Source: Oscillatoria acuminata PCC 6304
GTDB lineage: Bacteria; Cyanobacteriota; Cyanobacteriia; Cyanobacteriales; Laspinemataceae
Direction: 5' to 3'
DNA length: 64,000 bases
Assembly (NCBI RefSeq): GCF_000317105.1
Contig: NC_019693.1
Span: forward strand, 744,001-808,000
Part shown: piece by piece, positions 54,384-62,998 of the stretch
Numbering within the stretch: position 1 is the stretch's first letter
How the letters are laid out: every line of letters starts with the position of its first letter
Made by a program: the position numbers and the translations under genes
Notes under the pieces: model-generated
The model's database searches: none
What the model was told of the DNA's origin: nothing
What the model saw: only the letters and a program-made list of their open reading frames with translations

Positions 54384-54836
54384 ATGAGAACGCTCATCGA
54401 ACACATTCGAGATATTAGTAAAATGAGTGTTGCCTCTTGGTTGGCAACCTCCCTTGATTTTGTAGTGTTTACGCTGTTCAATCGAGGAGTAAATCTACAA
54501 ATTTCCACCGCCGCCGCCCTCGGTTCTCTAGCCGGAGCCCTGTTACATTTTACCATTTGCAGATTTTGGGTATTTCGTCATAGCAAGCAGCATGGTTTGG
54601 CAGAATCTCTAGGCCGTTATATCATCGTGTCTGGGGGTGCATTAATTTTACATTCCCTCGCCACCACCCTCCTAGCTAACTCTATTATTCCCCAGGAAGA
54701 ATTAGCCTGGTTAATTTCTAAAAATACGGTTTTCCTCTTCTGGGTGTACCCCGGCACCAAATACATGGTGTTTGGGCCAGGTCAATCTTTAAAGCGAAAC
54801 CCGCCTAATTTGACCTCAACCCCTAAACAGAGATAA
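54384..54836 (+). CDS. GtrA-like family membrane protein
   Basis: A 150-residue protein with four transmembrane segments. The GtrA pattern is SVASWLATSLDFVVFTLFNRGV, AAALGSLAGALLHFTICRFWVFR and ending FLFWVYPGTKYMVF. GtrA proteins are thought to move or assist polyprenyl-phosphate sugars for cell-surface glycosylation. No glycosyltransferase partner is adjacent. The start is the ATG at 54384; a TTG start at 54354 is possible. It lies far from the GT genes at 35-38.6 kb. Confidence 0.75.
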   Translation: MRTLIEHIRDISKMSVASWLATSLDFVVFTLFNRGVNLQISTAAALGSLAGALLHFTICRFWVFRHSKQHGLAESLGRYIIVSGGALILHSLATTLLANSIIPQEELAWLISKNTVFLFWVYPGTKYMVFGPGQSLKRNPPNLTSTPKQR

Positions 54837-54930
54837 AATATTATTTTCCGTCCTTTAATATTTAAAAATATTTCAGGTTAATGAATTAGAGTTTCATCAT
54901 TAGGGTTTAGGTGAATTAAATTGACCAAGC

Positions 54931-54975
54931 AAAAAGCATTCCGGTCCTTTTTTAAGGGGAACCGGAATGCTTTTT
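54931..54975 (+). terminator. Strong rho-independent terminator
   Basis: AAAAAGCATTCCGGT (54931-54945) pairs perfectly with ACCGGAATGCTTTTT (54961-54975), followed by T. It is about 95 bp after the GtrA-like stop. Confidence 0.85.
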
Positions 54976-55022
54976 TATATAAGCCTCTTACAGCAATCGG
55001 GCCATACTATTAAAGAGTGGAA

Positions 55023-55095
55023 CAGGACTTACGCAATTTTTAACATTACAACCTAAATGTAGAGGCGAGCAAGCGAATCGCCTCTACATTTGTGG
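55023..55095. repeat. Truncated CAGGACTTACGCA-type MITE
   Basis: It begins CAGGACTTACGCAA like the copies at 14563 and 18223, and contains the CTAAATGTAGAGGCG...CGCCTCTACATTT palindrome. It lacks the right terminal repeat. The 42-bp tandem array starts about 20 bp later. Confidence 0.65.
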
Positions 55096-55116
55096 GGAGC
55101 ATTTCAATTTTGAAAA

Positions 55117-55449
55117 GAGACCTCTCCCCGGCCCTCTCCTAAGAGGAGAGGGAGAAAAGAGACCTCTCCCCGGCCCTCTCCTAAGAGGAGAGGGAGAAAA
55201 GAGACCTCTCCCCGGCCCTCTCCTAAGAGGAGAGGGAGAAAAGAGACCTCTCCCCGGCCCTCTCCTAAGAGGAGAGGGAGAAAAGAGACCTCTCCCCGGC
55301 CCTCTCCTAAGAGGAGAGGGAGAAAAGAGACCTCTCCCCGGCCCTCTCCTAAGAGGAGAGGGAGAAAAGAGACCTCTCCCCGGCCCTCTTCTAAGAGGAG
55401 AGGGAGAAAAGAGACCTCTCCCCGGCCCTCTCCTAAGAGGAGAGGGAGA
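55117..55449. repeat. Eight tandem 42-bp repeats, each with a hairpin
   Basis: Eight head-to-tail copies of a 42-bp unit begin GAGACCTCTCCCCGG and each contains the palindrome CCCTCTCCTAAGAGGAGAGGG-type (inverted 8-bp arms). Copies are identical except for one C-to-T change in unit 7 and the 3' boundary of unit 8. 42 is a multiple of three, so the minus strand reads as SPSPLRRGPGRGLF repeated. The array lacks a plausible RBS and is not considered a gene. Confidence 0.9.
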
Positions 55450-55540
55450 ATAATCCAATTTTTTTATTGCTGTACGGGGGAGAATTTACCTCTTTCTCCC
55501 CCTTCCCTTGTAGGGAAGGGGGCTGGGGGGTTAGGTCTCT

Positions 55541-56392
55541 TTATTCAGGGGCGACAATCCGGAGGCGATGAGTAACCATTGTGATGCCATCTTTGCGAAC
55601 AATAATAGCTGAAATCCAGCGATTATCTTCCGTAGATGGGGCTTGACCGACTTTGAAAAGACCTCCAGCGGACAGGGGTTCTAATTTCAAATCAGAAGGG
55701 ATTAAATATTGGGTCGTGCGAACAGGTTCTTCCAATGCATAACCGAGGATTAAATCATTTCGCAGCGGTTCAAGCACGACTGCATCGAAGTGATAACGCT
55801 CTCCAGGGCGGACTTCTTCGGGTAAATTAATTTGGAGAGTGGGGGGATTTTCGCCGGTGGTGATTTGATTGCGTTCGGCGAGAATATTTTGACGGACAAT
55901 TTGCTGGTTACTATAATGCTGCTGCGATCGCACCGTTGCCGTTAACCTCAAATTGCGATCGTTTTGAGTCTCCACCCCAGTAATTTCGGTAATTGTTTCT
56001 ACCCTAAATCCAGTCCCATCCTGTTCCCAGGACTCGATTTGAGTGCGATAGCTCAGATTAGGGAAACGCTCCCACAGTTGGGTTAATCCTTCCCTTAAAC
56101 TCTGATAATCTAATCCATCAGAATTGACAAAAGTTGGACTATAAAACTGCATCACCCCTTGAATATCTTGGCGATTGGCAGCCGCATCAATATCCTGGAG
56201 AATCCGGTTAAGTTCTGGGGGGGCAGTTTGAGCCGTTGCTGCGGCAACCCGGGTTGGTGTGGCCCCTCCAGCACACCAGAGGGTGAAACCAACCATAATT
56301 GCAGCGATCGCCGAACGGTTATGACTGGGGGTCGCCGTGGATTGCCGCGAAGGGCTCAAACGGGATTGCAGTAAGCTCAAGGGATTAGTCAT
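55541..56392 (-). CDS. Membrane-anchored or exported protein with an NTF2-like region
   Basis: The 283-residue protein, from the ATG at 56392, has one hydrophobic segment (about residues 25-48, SAIAAIMVGFTLWCAGGATPTRVAAATA) that could be a signal or anchor. Residues about 60-130 resemble an NTF2/SnoaL-like domain (LNRILQDIDAAANRQDIQGVMQFYSPTFVNSDGLDYQSLREGLTQLWERFPNLSYRTQ). A beta-rich region follows (about 135-280). No catalytic motif is seen and the function is unknown. Confidence 0.72.
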   Translation of the reverse strand: MTNPLSLLQSRLSPSRQSTATPSHNRSAIAAIMVGFTLWCAGGATPTRVAAATAQTAPPELNRILQDIDAAANRQDIQGVMQFYSPTFVNSDGLDYQSLREGLTQLWERFPNLSYRTQIESWEQDGTGFRVETITEITGVETQNDRNLRLTATVRSQQHYSNQQIVRQNILAERNQITTGENPPTLQINLPEEVRPGERYHFDAVVLEPLRNDLILGYALEEPVRTTQYLIPSDLKLEPLSAGGLFKVGQAPSTEDNRWISAIIVRKDGITMVTHRLRIVAPE

Positions 56393-56537
56393 TGGGGAGG
56401 GCTTCAACACGACACGATAGAACAGATCCTAGCAATAGTCTTCCCGAGAGAACCGGGGATTTCCGCAGGGATGAACTGAATTGGATTGCACAGGATCTCG
56501 CAAAAGAGGGGTCAACCCGTTTAAATTTATAGTTTAG

Positions 56538-57668
56538 ATGCGATCGCGATTGTTGCATCCAACCGAAAACTATCCCCAGGAAACGCAAACCGAGGCTACC
56601 GACTTGGCAAATAAACCGATTCGACTACTGATTGCTGCGAGTGGAACAGGTGGGCATTTGTTCCCAGCACTCGCCACCGCAGAACAACTCCCAGACTATC
56701 AAATTGAGTGGTTGGGGGTTCCCAACCGCATGGAAACTCAACTGATTGGCGATCGCTATCGGTTGCACACCATTCCTGTCGAAGGATTTCAACAGCGTCT
56801 CGGACTCGGCACCCTCAAAATCGCCTTCCGACTCGTCAGTTCGGTGTTTCAAGTACGCCGCTTGCTCAAAACTGGAGAATTTCACGGCGTCTTTACCACG
56901 GGGGGTTATATTGCGGCTCCTGCAATTTTAGCAGCCCGTTCTTTGGGATTACCAGCCATTCTCCATGAGTCTAACGCCCTGCCGGGGAAAGTTACCCGCA
57001 CCTTTAGTCCCTTTTGTACTGTGGTGGCAGTCGGGTTTGAGAAGGCGGCGCAATATTTACCGAAGGCAAACACTGCTGTTGTGGGAACTCCGGTGCGATC
57101 GCCCTTCCTCACCACCCCTGAATTGGATTTACCCATTCCAGAAAATGTCCCTTTAATTGCGATCGCCGGAGGTTCCCAAGGCGCAGTCGCTGTTAACAAA
57201 TTGGTGCGAGAATGCGCTAAATCTTGGATTGATGCCGGTGCCTGGATCTTCCATCAAACCGGAGACAATGATCCAGAAGTCGATAGTTTTCAGCATCCGC
57301 ACTATATTTCTATGCCGTTTTATCCCAATATGGCGGGATTACTGCATCGCGCTACTCTAGTAATTAGTCGGGCAGGTGCGGGGACTTTAACCGAATTAGC
57401 GGTGACGAAAACGCCCTCTATTTTAATTCCTTATCCCTTTGCGGCAGAAGATCATCAAGCCTATAATGCAGGAGTCTTTGCCGATGCTGGAGCCGCCGTA
57501 CTGTATCGCCAACAAGAACTAACGGCACAACAGTTGGAACAGCAAGTGTTAGACTGGCTAAAGTCCCCGGAATCCTTGCAGAAAATAGCAGAGGCAGCCG
57601 GTGCGTTAGCCGTTCCCGACAGTAGCGATCGGCTGGCTCAATTAGTCCGCAAATGGGTAGAAAAGTAA
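56538..57668 (+). CDS. murG: UDP-GlcNAc:lipid I N-acetylglucosaminyltransferase (MurG)
   Basis: MurG transfers GlcNAc from UDP-GlcNAc to lipid I, giving lipid II, at the inner face of the membrane. It is a GT28 protein of about 376 residues. The N-domain begins IRLLIAASGTGGHLFPALATAEQL, followed by FTTGGYIAAPAILAARSLGLPAILHESNALPGKVTR. The C-domain has IAGGSQGAVAVNKLV, SRAGAGTLTELA and PYPFAAEDHQAYNA. The ATG at 56538 starts an additional 25 residues; no strong RBS was found. It is not clustered with the mur genes at the left of the window. Confidence 0.95.
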   Translation: MRSRLLHPTENYPQETQTEATDLANKPIRLLIAASGTGGHLFPALATAEQLPDYQIEWLGVPNRMETQLIGDRYRLHTIPVEGFQQRLGLGTLKIAFRLVSSVFQVRRLLKTGEFHGVFTTGGYIAAPAILAARSLGLPAILHESNALPGKVTRTFSPFCTVVAVGFEKAAQYLPKANTAVVGTPVRSPFLTTPELDLPIPENVPLIAIAGGSQGAVAVNKLVRECAKSWIDAGAWIFHQTGDNDPEVDSFQHPHYISMPFYPNMAGLLHRATLVISRAGAGTLTELAVTKTPSILIPYPFAAEDHQAYNAGVFADAGAAVLYRQQELTAQQLEQQVLDWLKSPESLQKIAEAAGALAVPDSSDRLAQLVRKWVEK

Positions 57669-57704
57669 GGGTTAATTCTCCGATTTTGAGGAAAATTCAT
57701 GGGT

Positions 57705-57769
57705 TAGAAACCGGGTTTGTTAGAACATTTCTGCCCCTAATCACAAATTGAGGCAAAAACCCGGTTTCT
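57705..57769. repeat. GAAACCGGGTTT...AAACCCGGTTTC hairpin repeat
   Basis: AGAAACCGGGTTT and AAAACCCGGTTTCT lie 65 bp apart end to end as inverted repeats, 40 bp after the murG stop. It belongs to the same family as 47146-47210 and 60923-60986. Confidence 0.65.
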
Positions 57770-57860
57770 GGTCCCGGAGAGCTAATCCTGTAAGCTGTTC
57801 GGCATCACATCTTGCTCACTTTTTCTCTACTTCTCCAATCTATCCCCAATTACGCAACCC

Positions 57861-58442
57861 TTAATTTACCACTTGAACGCTATGACTGCGAGGGTCAGTT
57901 TTACCCGCATTTGTTGGGGCTGCGGCACTATTTAGGGCAGAACTTTGACCTTTAGCCTTGGCATAGGGTAACGGATTCCCAGCAATTAATGCCTCGATAT
58001 TTTCCGCCATAACTGCCCGAGGAATTTCGCCGATCGCCTCTGCGATCGCCTCTCCATCTCCCCCTAAAAACACAAAATGAGGAATACCATCAACCCGATA
58101 TTTCGTCAACTCGGGTAACCATTTCGTATTGTCCACATTCAACATCACAAAGTTAACGCTTTCTGCATATTCCGTTTCCAGTTCCTTCATTTCCGGTGCC
58201 ATTGCCATACAGCTTGTGCACCAATTGGCATAAAATTCCATCAGAGTCGGTTTGCCATTCTCCAATGCCACCTCGTAAGGGATAGAATTCGTTTCCAGAT
58301 CCGTTAAGGAAACCGTAGTCGATTCAGTCCGCAATCCCAGGAAAATCCCCACCGCTAGGACCGTAGCCGTTAGGACAATAATCAGATTTCTGAGTTGATT
58401 CAGGAAGGAAGTAGGGGGTTTTTCAGGTAAATTCGCAGTCAT
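57861..58442 (-). CDS. txlA: Thioredoxin-like membrane protein (TxlA/HCF164-like)
   Basis: The 193-residue protein has a cytoplasmic N-terminus, one transmembrane anchor (about 17-37) and a thioredoxin domain (about 45-165) with the redox motif W74-C75-T-S-C78 and the cis-Pro in VDGIPHFVF. A low-complexity tail follows. Its closest match is cyanobacterial TxlA, equivalent to plant HCF164, which passes reducing equivalents across the thylakoid membrane to the lumen for cytochrome b6f biogenesis. Confidence 0.9.
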   Translation of the reverse strand: MTANLPEKPPTSFLNQLRNLIIVLTATVLAVGIFLGLRTESTTVSLTDLETNSIPYEVALENGKPTLMEFYANWCTSCMAMAPEMKELETEYAESVNFVMLNVDNTKWLPELTKYRVDGIPHFVFLGGDGEAIAEAIGEIPRAVMAENIEALIAGNPLPYAKAKGQSSALNSAAAPTNAGKTDPRSHSVQVVN

Positions 58443-58539
58443 TGCCTCTTTGATTACCAGTGATTACAAGTTGTTTCTAGTTTAGCGAACGATCGCCTAT
58501 TGTGAGGGATGAGCCGACGGGGAGGGGATTCTGGATTAG

Positions 58540-58692
58540 GGTTGGAGTGATTGGGCGCTGCGGGAACTACATTTTTTTGATGAACCGCGCTACAATAAGA
58601 CTTGGGCATTTCGATTAAGAATTCGTCAGGAAATCCCTAAAAAGTTTTACCCCTTTGCTGATTTGAAGCAACTTATTCAAAATAAACTGTGA
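58540..58692 (+). pseudogene. Remnant reading frame before the NIL-ferredoxin
   Basis: An open frame of about 50 codons without a start codon runs from a TAG near 58537 to the TGA at 58690-58692. It encodes WALRELHFFDEPRYNKTWAF, then RLRIRQEIPKKFYPFADLKQ, and has protein-like composition. It overlaps the GTG of the next gene by GTGA. It may be the 3' end of a degraded gene, but I do not recognise the family. Confidence 0.35.
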
Positions 58693-59093
58693 AAAAACGA
58701 GTTACCCTAACCTTTCCTAAACGTTCGGTACAAATGCCAATTACTTATCGATTGGCGAAAGATTTTAACGTAGCTGCTAATATTATTCGTGCCCAGGTTG
58801 CACCCAACCAAGTGGGGACCCTGGTGGTTGAATTATCCGGGGATATTGATCAACTGGATGCGGCAATGGATTGGATGCGCGCCCATGATATTACCATTTC
58901 CCTAGCCTCTCGGGAAATCTTAATTGATGAAGAAAGTTGCGTCCATTGCGGACTCTGTACAGGAGTTTGTCCAACAGAAGCACTGCACCTCAACCGAGAG
59001 AGCTTTCAACTGAATTTCACGAGATCGCGTTGTGTCGTTTGTGAACAATGTATTCCCACCTGTCCGGTGCAAGCCATTTCTACAAATCTTTAG
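58689..59093 (+). CDS. NIL-domain 2[4Fe-4S] ferredoxin-type protein
   Basis: A 134-residue protein. The N-terminal NIL domain (about residues 3-75, RVTLTFPKRSVQMPITYRLAKDFNVAANII) resembles the ligand-binding domain of methionine ABC transporters. A bacterial-type ferredoxin domain follows with two 4Fe-4S motifs: CVHCGLCTGVCP and CVVCEQCIPTCP. Proteins of this kind in cyanobacteria and methanogens are linked to sulfur or homocysteine metabolism; the exact role here is inferred. It starts at the GTG at 58689. Confidence 0.9.
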   Translation: MKKRVTLTFPKRSVQMPITYRLAKDFNVAANIIRAQVAPNQVGTLVVELSGDIDQLDAAMDWMRAHDITISLASREILIDEESCVHCGLCTGVCPTEALHLNRESFQLNFTRSRCVVCEQCIPTCPVQAISTNL

Positions 59094-59154
59094 GGTCCGC
59101 CGAATATTAAACCATTAAGGCGGGAGTTTTTTAACGGGTGTCCGAGGAGATCCC

Positions 59155-59580
59155 ATGTTTTTTATCAAAGCACTTCCCCGGCTGTCTCTGACGCTACTTG
59201 CTCTGACTTATTTTAACTTTGGCTGGACCTTAGCCCAAGCCCAAGCGCCCTTGTGGGTGTGGGTTTTATCCATCATTTTGACATTTCTGATGGCGGAAGC
59301 GTTAGCGGCCCCTTGGTCGATTATCCGGACCTTTTCCGTGCGTTGGTTGAAATCCGATTATCGGACATTTTTTACGGTCTTGTTGGGCGCTTTTTTCCTG
59401 GTCGTGTTCCTGTCTTGGTTGGATATTTCCGCTTACGGATTAGCCTTATTAGTCTCCGCTGCGATCGCCAGACTTGACCTGCAAACGGGTCCGTTCCGTG
59501 CCTGGCAGGATTTTTTAATTTTATTTGTGGTAGCGACCCTAGGTTTGAGCCTGGGTTGGCTGCTCTACTTGATTTTATAA
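59155..59580 (+). CDS. Four-segment membrane protein, function unknown
   Basis: A 141-residue hydrophobic protein with four predicted transmembrane segments (about 8-30, 35-55, 72-95, 115-140). The conserved-looking motif LAAPWSIIRTFSVRWLKSDYRTFFTVLLGAF lies in the centre. It follows the NIL-ferredoxin by 61 bp with GAGGAGATCCC before the ATG. No family name was recognised. Confidence 0.75.
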   Translation: MFFIKALPRLSLTLLALTYFNFGWTLAQAQAPLWVWVLSIILTFLMAEALAAPWSIIRTFSVRWLKSDYRTFFTVLLGAFFLVVFLSWLDISAYGLALLVSAAIARLDLQTGPFRAWQDFLILFVVATLGLSLGWLLYLIL

Positions 59581-59784
59581 ATCTTTGTACCCCTTAATGC
59601 AAGAGTCGGAGGAATCACACCCCCCCGAATGCAGAGGGTGTCAGAGTTGAGTCCCAGAGCAGATGCGGGACGAGGAGGTTGTAAGATAAAAAGACACAAG
59701 CAAACATCGGGATGCCTGCGGATCTGGAACAGATGCCAGAAGCAAAGCGGGTAGATCGGGCCTCATGGGAGAAGGGAACTGGAG

Positions 59785-60366
59785 ATGACCTCTGAGAAAA
59801 CGGAATTAAAAACAACAGCCCCCATCGAATCAACCGGGTGGAAGCAGTTGCGAGACAACGTGCAAATTTTGGCAGTCGCCTTGATTTTAGCCCTAGGGAT
59901 TCGAGCTTTTGTCGCCGAACCGCGATTTATTCCCTCCGTCTCAATGGTCCCGACCCTAGAAGTCGGCGATCGCATCGTCGTCGAAAAACTGTCCTATCAC
60001 TGGCGATCGCCCACCACCGGAGATATCATCGTCTTCGATCCGCCAGAAGCCCTTCAACAGTATGGTTACACCAAAAACCAAGCCTTTATCAAACGAGTCA
60101 TTGCCACTGAAGGTCAATTTGTCCGCATTCACAACGGCCAACTCTACCTCAATGACGAACCCCTAACCGAAGACTACATCGCCGAACCCCCAGACTATGA
60201 GTGGGGTCCCCAACAAGTCCCTAACGACACCGTATTTGTCATGGGAGATAACCGTAATAACAGCAATGATTCTCATGTTTGGGGGTTTTTACCCAAAACC
60301 AACATCATTGGCCGCGCAGTCGGGCGATTTTGGCCGATTAATCGGATCGGTTTCCTCGACAATTAA
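59785..60366 (+). CDS. lepB: Signal peptidase I
   Basis: The 193-residue type I leader peptidase has one N-terminal membrane anchor (about residues 25-45). The catalytic Ser53 is in SVSMVPTL, Lys103 is in FIKRVIA, and the GDNRNNSNDSHVWGFLP motif is present. It cleaves signal peptides of exported proteins on the outer side of cytoplasmic or thylakoid membranes. AACTGGAG lies 6 nt before the ATG. Confidence 0.95.
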   Translation: MTSEKTELKTTAPIESTGWKQLRDNVQILAVALILALGIRAFVAEPRFIPSVSMVPTLEVGDRIVVEKLSYHWRSPTTGDIIVFDPPEALQQYGYTKNQAFIKRVIATEGQFVRIHNGQLYLNDEPLTEDYIAEPPDYEWGPQQVPNDTVFVMGDNRNNSNDSHVWGFLPKTNIIGRAVGRFWPINRIGFLDN

Positions 60367-60504
60367 CTGCAAATTTCCCTCAAAAACCGGGTAGAAATCT
60401 ATTCTTGACTAAACCCATTTTCCACCACTGCACTAAAATAATAAGATAGAGGGTGGGAATTCCCACCGAACGGGGAAACGAGTATAAGAGAAACTGGTAA
60501 AACA

Positions 60505-60828
60505 ATGGGTTTTTTTGATTCTGAAATCGTTCAGCAAGAAGCCAAAGAGCTGTTTGAAGATTATCGAGCATTGATCCAACTCGGCAGCAATTACGGAAAA
60601 TTTGACAGAGAAGGGAAAAAGCTCTATATCGATCGCATGGAAGCCATGATGGATCGGTACAGCATTTTTATGAAACGCTTTGAACTTTCCGAAGACTTTA
60701 TGGCTCAAATGACCGTTGAACAGCTTAAGACCCAACTGGGTCAAGTTGGCATGACACCGCAGCAAATGTTTCAACAAATGCACCAAACCCTAGAACGCAT
60801 GAAAAAGCAATTAGAACAAGAGGCTTAA
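60505..60828 (+). CDS. DUF1825 family protein
   Basis: A 107-residue, almost entirely helical protein: MGFFDSEIVQQEAKELFEDY, MEAMMDRYSIFMKRFELSEDF, GMTPQQMFQQMHQTLERM. This is the cyanobacteria/plastid-lineage DUF1825. No function is established. It is monocistronic. Confidence 0.92.
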   Translation: MGFFDSEIVQQEAKELFEDYRALIQLGSNYGKFDREGKKLYIDRMEAMMDRYSIFMKRFELSEDFMAQMTVEQLKTQLGQVGMTPQQMFQQMHQTLERMKKQLEQEA

Positions 60829-60922
60829 ACCCTCGCGATCGACTCCATAGAGAGATTGCCAAGGGACACTTTTACCCCTACCTAAAAGGGAAATGAGCGC
60901 CCCCCTAAATTTGTTAAAACAA

Positions 60923-60986
60923 AAAACCGGGTTTCTGGCCTAGATTTGCTGCAAATTGCTACAGATCTAGGGCTAGAAACCCGGCT
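60923..60986. repeat. AAACCGGGTTTC...GAAACCCGG hairpin repeat
   Basis: AAAAACCGGGTTTCTGG and GCTAGAAACCCGGCTTTT form inverted ends with an internal palindrome (TAGATTTGCTGCAAATTG...). Third copy of the family in this window. Beyond it, at 61022-61060, lies a C-rich simple repeat. Confidence 0.65.
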
Positions 60987-61072
60987 TTTCTTCTGCCTAC
61001 TGTACTGGAACAACCGGATGGAGTATCCTAACCCATCTCCCCCATCTTCCCCATCCTCCCAGCTAAACGCAT

Positions 61073-62998
61073 TTATCTCGGTGGGTCAAACTGCCCTGGA
61101 GAGGGGAAGTTTTCCACCGGCATTCCTTGCATCGCCTGATGCATGAAATCGCGCCAAATGGGGGCAACAAAACCGCCACCCGTGGCTCCAGAAGCCAAAG
61201 GTCGGTTGTCATCATTGCCCACCCAGACCGCAGTAGACAACTGAGGCACATAACCCACAAACCAGATATCCCGTTGAGAAGAAGTCGTTCCGGTCTTCCC
61301 AGCCGCTGGACGGCCTATCCGGGCACCCGTCCCCGTCCCCTGGGTCATCACCCCTTGTAGGACATTCGTCAGAGCAGCCACCGACCAAGGATCGAGGACC
61401 AGCTTGGGTTTAGGCGTATTGTCCAGCAAGATATTCCCTGTACTGTCCGTCACTTGGACAATAAAAGTCGGGTCCGAATGCCAACCATTGCTGGCAAAAG
61501 TGGCAAAAGCCCCAGCCATTTCCATCGGCGTCATATCGATCGCCCCTAACGGCATAGAAATTACAGGTTCCATCGGACTGGTAATCCCCAATGCACGGCA
61601 AATTTCAATGACTTTATTTAAACCGACCGCTTGTCCGAGCTTAATTGCCGGAATGTTCAGGGAGACTTCCAATGCCTTGCGAATCGATACTGCCCCAGAA
61701 AAACCACCACCGTAGTTTTGTGGCGAGTAATACCCACTCCCGTCCCGATAGCTCACGGGCGTATCCTGAACAATCGAATCTGGACCGTAGCGACCCGAAG
61801 CAAAGGCAGCATAATAAACAAACGGTTTAAATGCCGAACCCGTTTGCCGTCGCGCCTGAATCGCTCGGTTATATTGACTGTTTTGAAAATCCACACCCCC
61901 CACCATTGCTTTCACGAAGTGAGTGCGCGGATCCACCGCCACGAGCGCAACTTGACCATTGGTGCGACTGTAGAACAGTCCTTGATAATATAGCCGCTCA
62001 TGCCAACGCCGGACCGTTTGTTCAGCCATCCGTTGGAAATTCATATCAATCGTGGTTTGAACCCGCATCCCGCCCTTGAGGACAGCATCCCGACCGAAAC
62101 GGCGGGTCAACTCCTGTATTACCGCATCGGTGACATAAGGCAGATTACTTTGACCGAACGAGGTAACTCGTCCCACCAATAGCGGTTGCTGACGAGCTTC
62201 GGCTTCCTCTTCTGCCGTAATCCACTTCAGGTCACGCATTCGGCCCAGTACCACCGCCTGCCGTTGTTTGGCGAGGGGATAGTTGACAAAGGGGCTATAT
62301 TCTTCCGGGGCTTGGATGATGCCTGCCAGCATCGCCCCCTCTGCCAGGGTCAACTCCGAGGAGGACTTATTAAAATAGCTTTGAGAAGCGGTTTCAATCC
62401 CATATAAGTTATGTCCCCAATACACCTGATTCAGATAGAGTTCTAAAATCTCGTTTTTTTCGAGAATTTGCTCCATGCGAATCGCCAGAACCGCCTCAGC
62501 CGATTTCCGGCTAAAGGAGCGATTCGGGGACAAAAAGAGGTTTTTAACCAACTGCATCGTCAGGGTCGAACCCCCTTCGACAGTCTCCCCTTGCTCTATG
62601 TTGGCGACCAAGGCCCGCATCACCCCCCCGGGGTTAATTCCGTGGTGGAGGTAAAAGTGGCTATCTTCAATGGCCAGAACTGCTCGTTTGAGGTTGGGGG
62701 AAATATTATCTAAAGGCACCACTTCCCGGTTGGCTTCATCATGAATCCGGGTTAAGAGGGCTCCATTAATATCGTAAATGTACGTCGTTTCTGTGGGAAC
62801 ATAGGTGCGTAACACTCGGACGTCCGGAAGGTTACGGAAGCTCAAAGCCAAGCCGACCAGTCCACCAGCCACGACCGAACTGAGCAACATGGTCATTCCA
62901 AGCAGAGTTCCTGCGGTGACTTTGCTGACACCCTGAAAAAAGCTGAAAATTGGTGTGGAGTCTCCAGGGGGATTTTGTCTAATCGTGTTAGTAGACAC
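61073..62998 (-). CDS. Class A penicillin-binding protein (PBP1A-type)
   Basis: A bifunctional peptidoglycan polymerase and crosslinker with 641 residues. It has one membrane anchor (about residues 28-55). The GT51 glycosyltransferase domain (about 85-265) has its catalytic Glu111 in AIEDSHFYLHHGI. The transpeptidase domain carries S388-x-x-K391 (TGSAFKP), S446-L-N448 and K568-T-G570. The ending (NFPSPGQFDPPR) is short, and the C-terminal extension of some PBP1 proteins is absent. Its substrate lipid II would be supplied by murG (56.5 kb). Confidence 0.94.
   Translation of the reverse strand: MSTNTIRQNPPGDSTPIFSFFQGVSKVTAGTLLGMTMLLSSVVAGGLVGLALSFRNLPDVRVLRTYVPTETTYIYDINGALLTRIHDEANREVVPLDNISPNLKRAVLAIEDSHFYLHHGINPGGVMRALVANIEQGETVEGGSTLTMQLVKNLFLSPNRSFSRKSAEAVLAIRMEQILEKNEILELYLNQVYWGHNLYGIETASQSYFNKSSSELTLAEGAMLAGIIQAPEEYSPFVNYPLAKQRQAVVLGRMRDLKWITAEEEAEARQQPLLVGRVTSFGQSNLPYVTDAVIQELTRRFGRDAVLKGGMRVQTTIDMNFQRMAEQTVRRWHERLYYQGLFYSRTNGQVALVAVDPRTHFVKAMVGGVDFQNSQYNRAIQARRQTGSAFKPFVYYAAFASGRYGPDSIVQDTPVSYRDGSGYYSPQNYGGGFSGAVSIRKALEVSLNIPAIKLGQAVGLNKVIEICRALGITSPMEPVISMPLGAIDMTPMEMAGAFATFASNGWHSDPTFIVQVTDSTGNILLDNTPKPKLVLDPWSVAALTNVLQGVMTQGTGTGARIGRPAAGKTGTTSSQRDIWFVGYVPQLSTAVWVGNDDNRPLASGATGGGFVAPIWRDFMHQAMQGMPVENFPSPGQFDPPR

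Noticed and set aside
55117-55449. CRISPR array
   Set aside because: The units are directly contiguous with no spacers.
55084-55458. 124-codon frame of SPSPLRRGPGRGLF repeats
   Set aside because: A product of the 42-bp tandem repeat, whose length is divisible by three. No RBS, no non-repeat domain.
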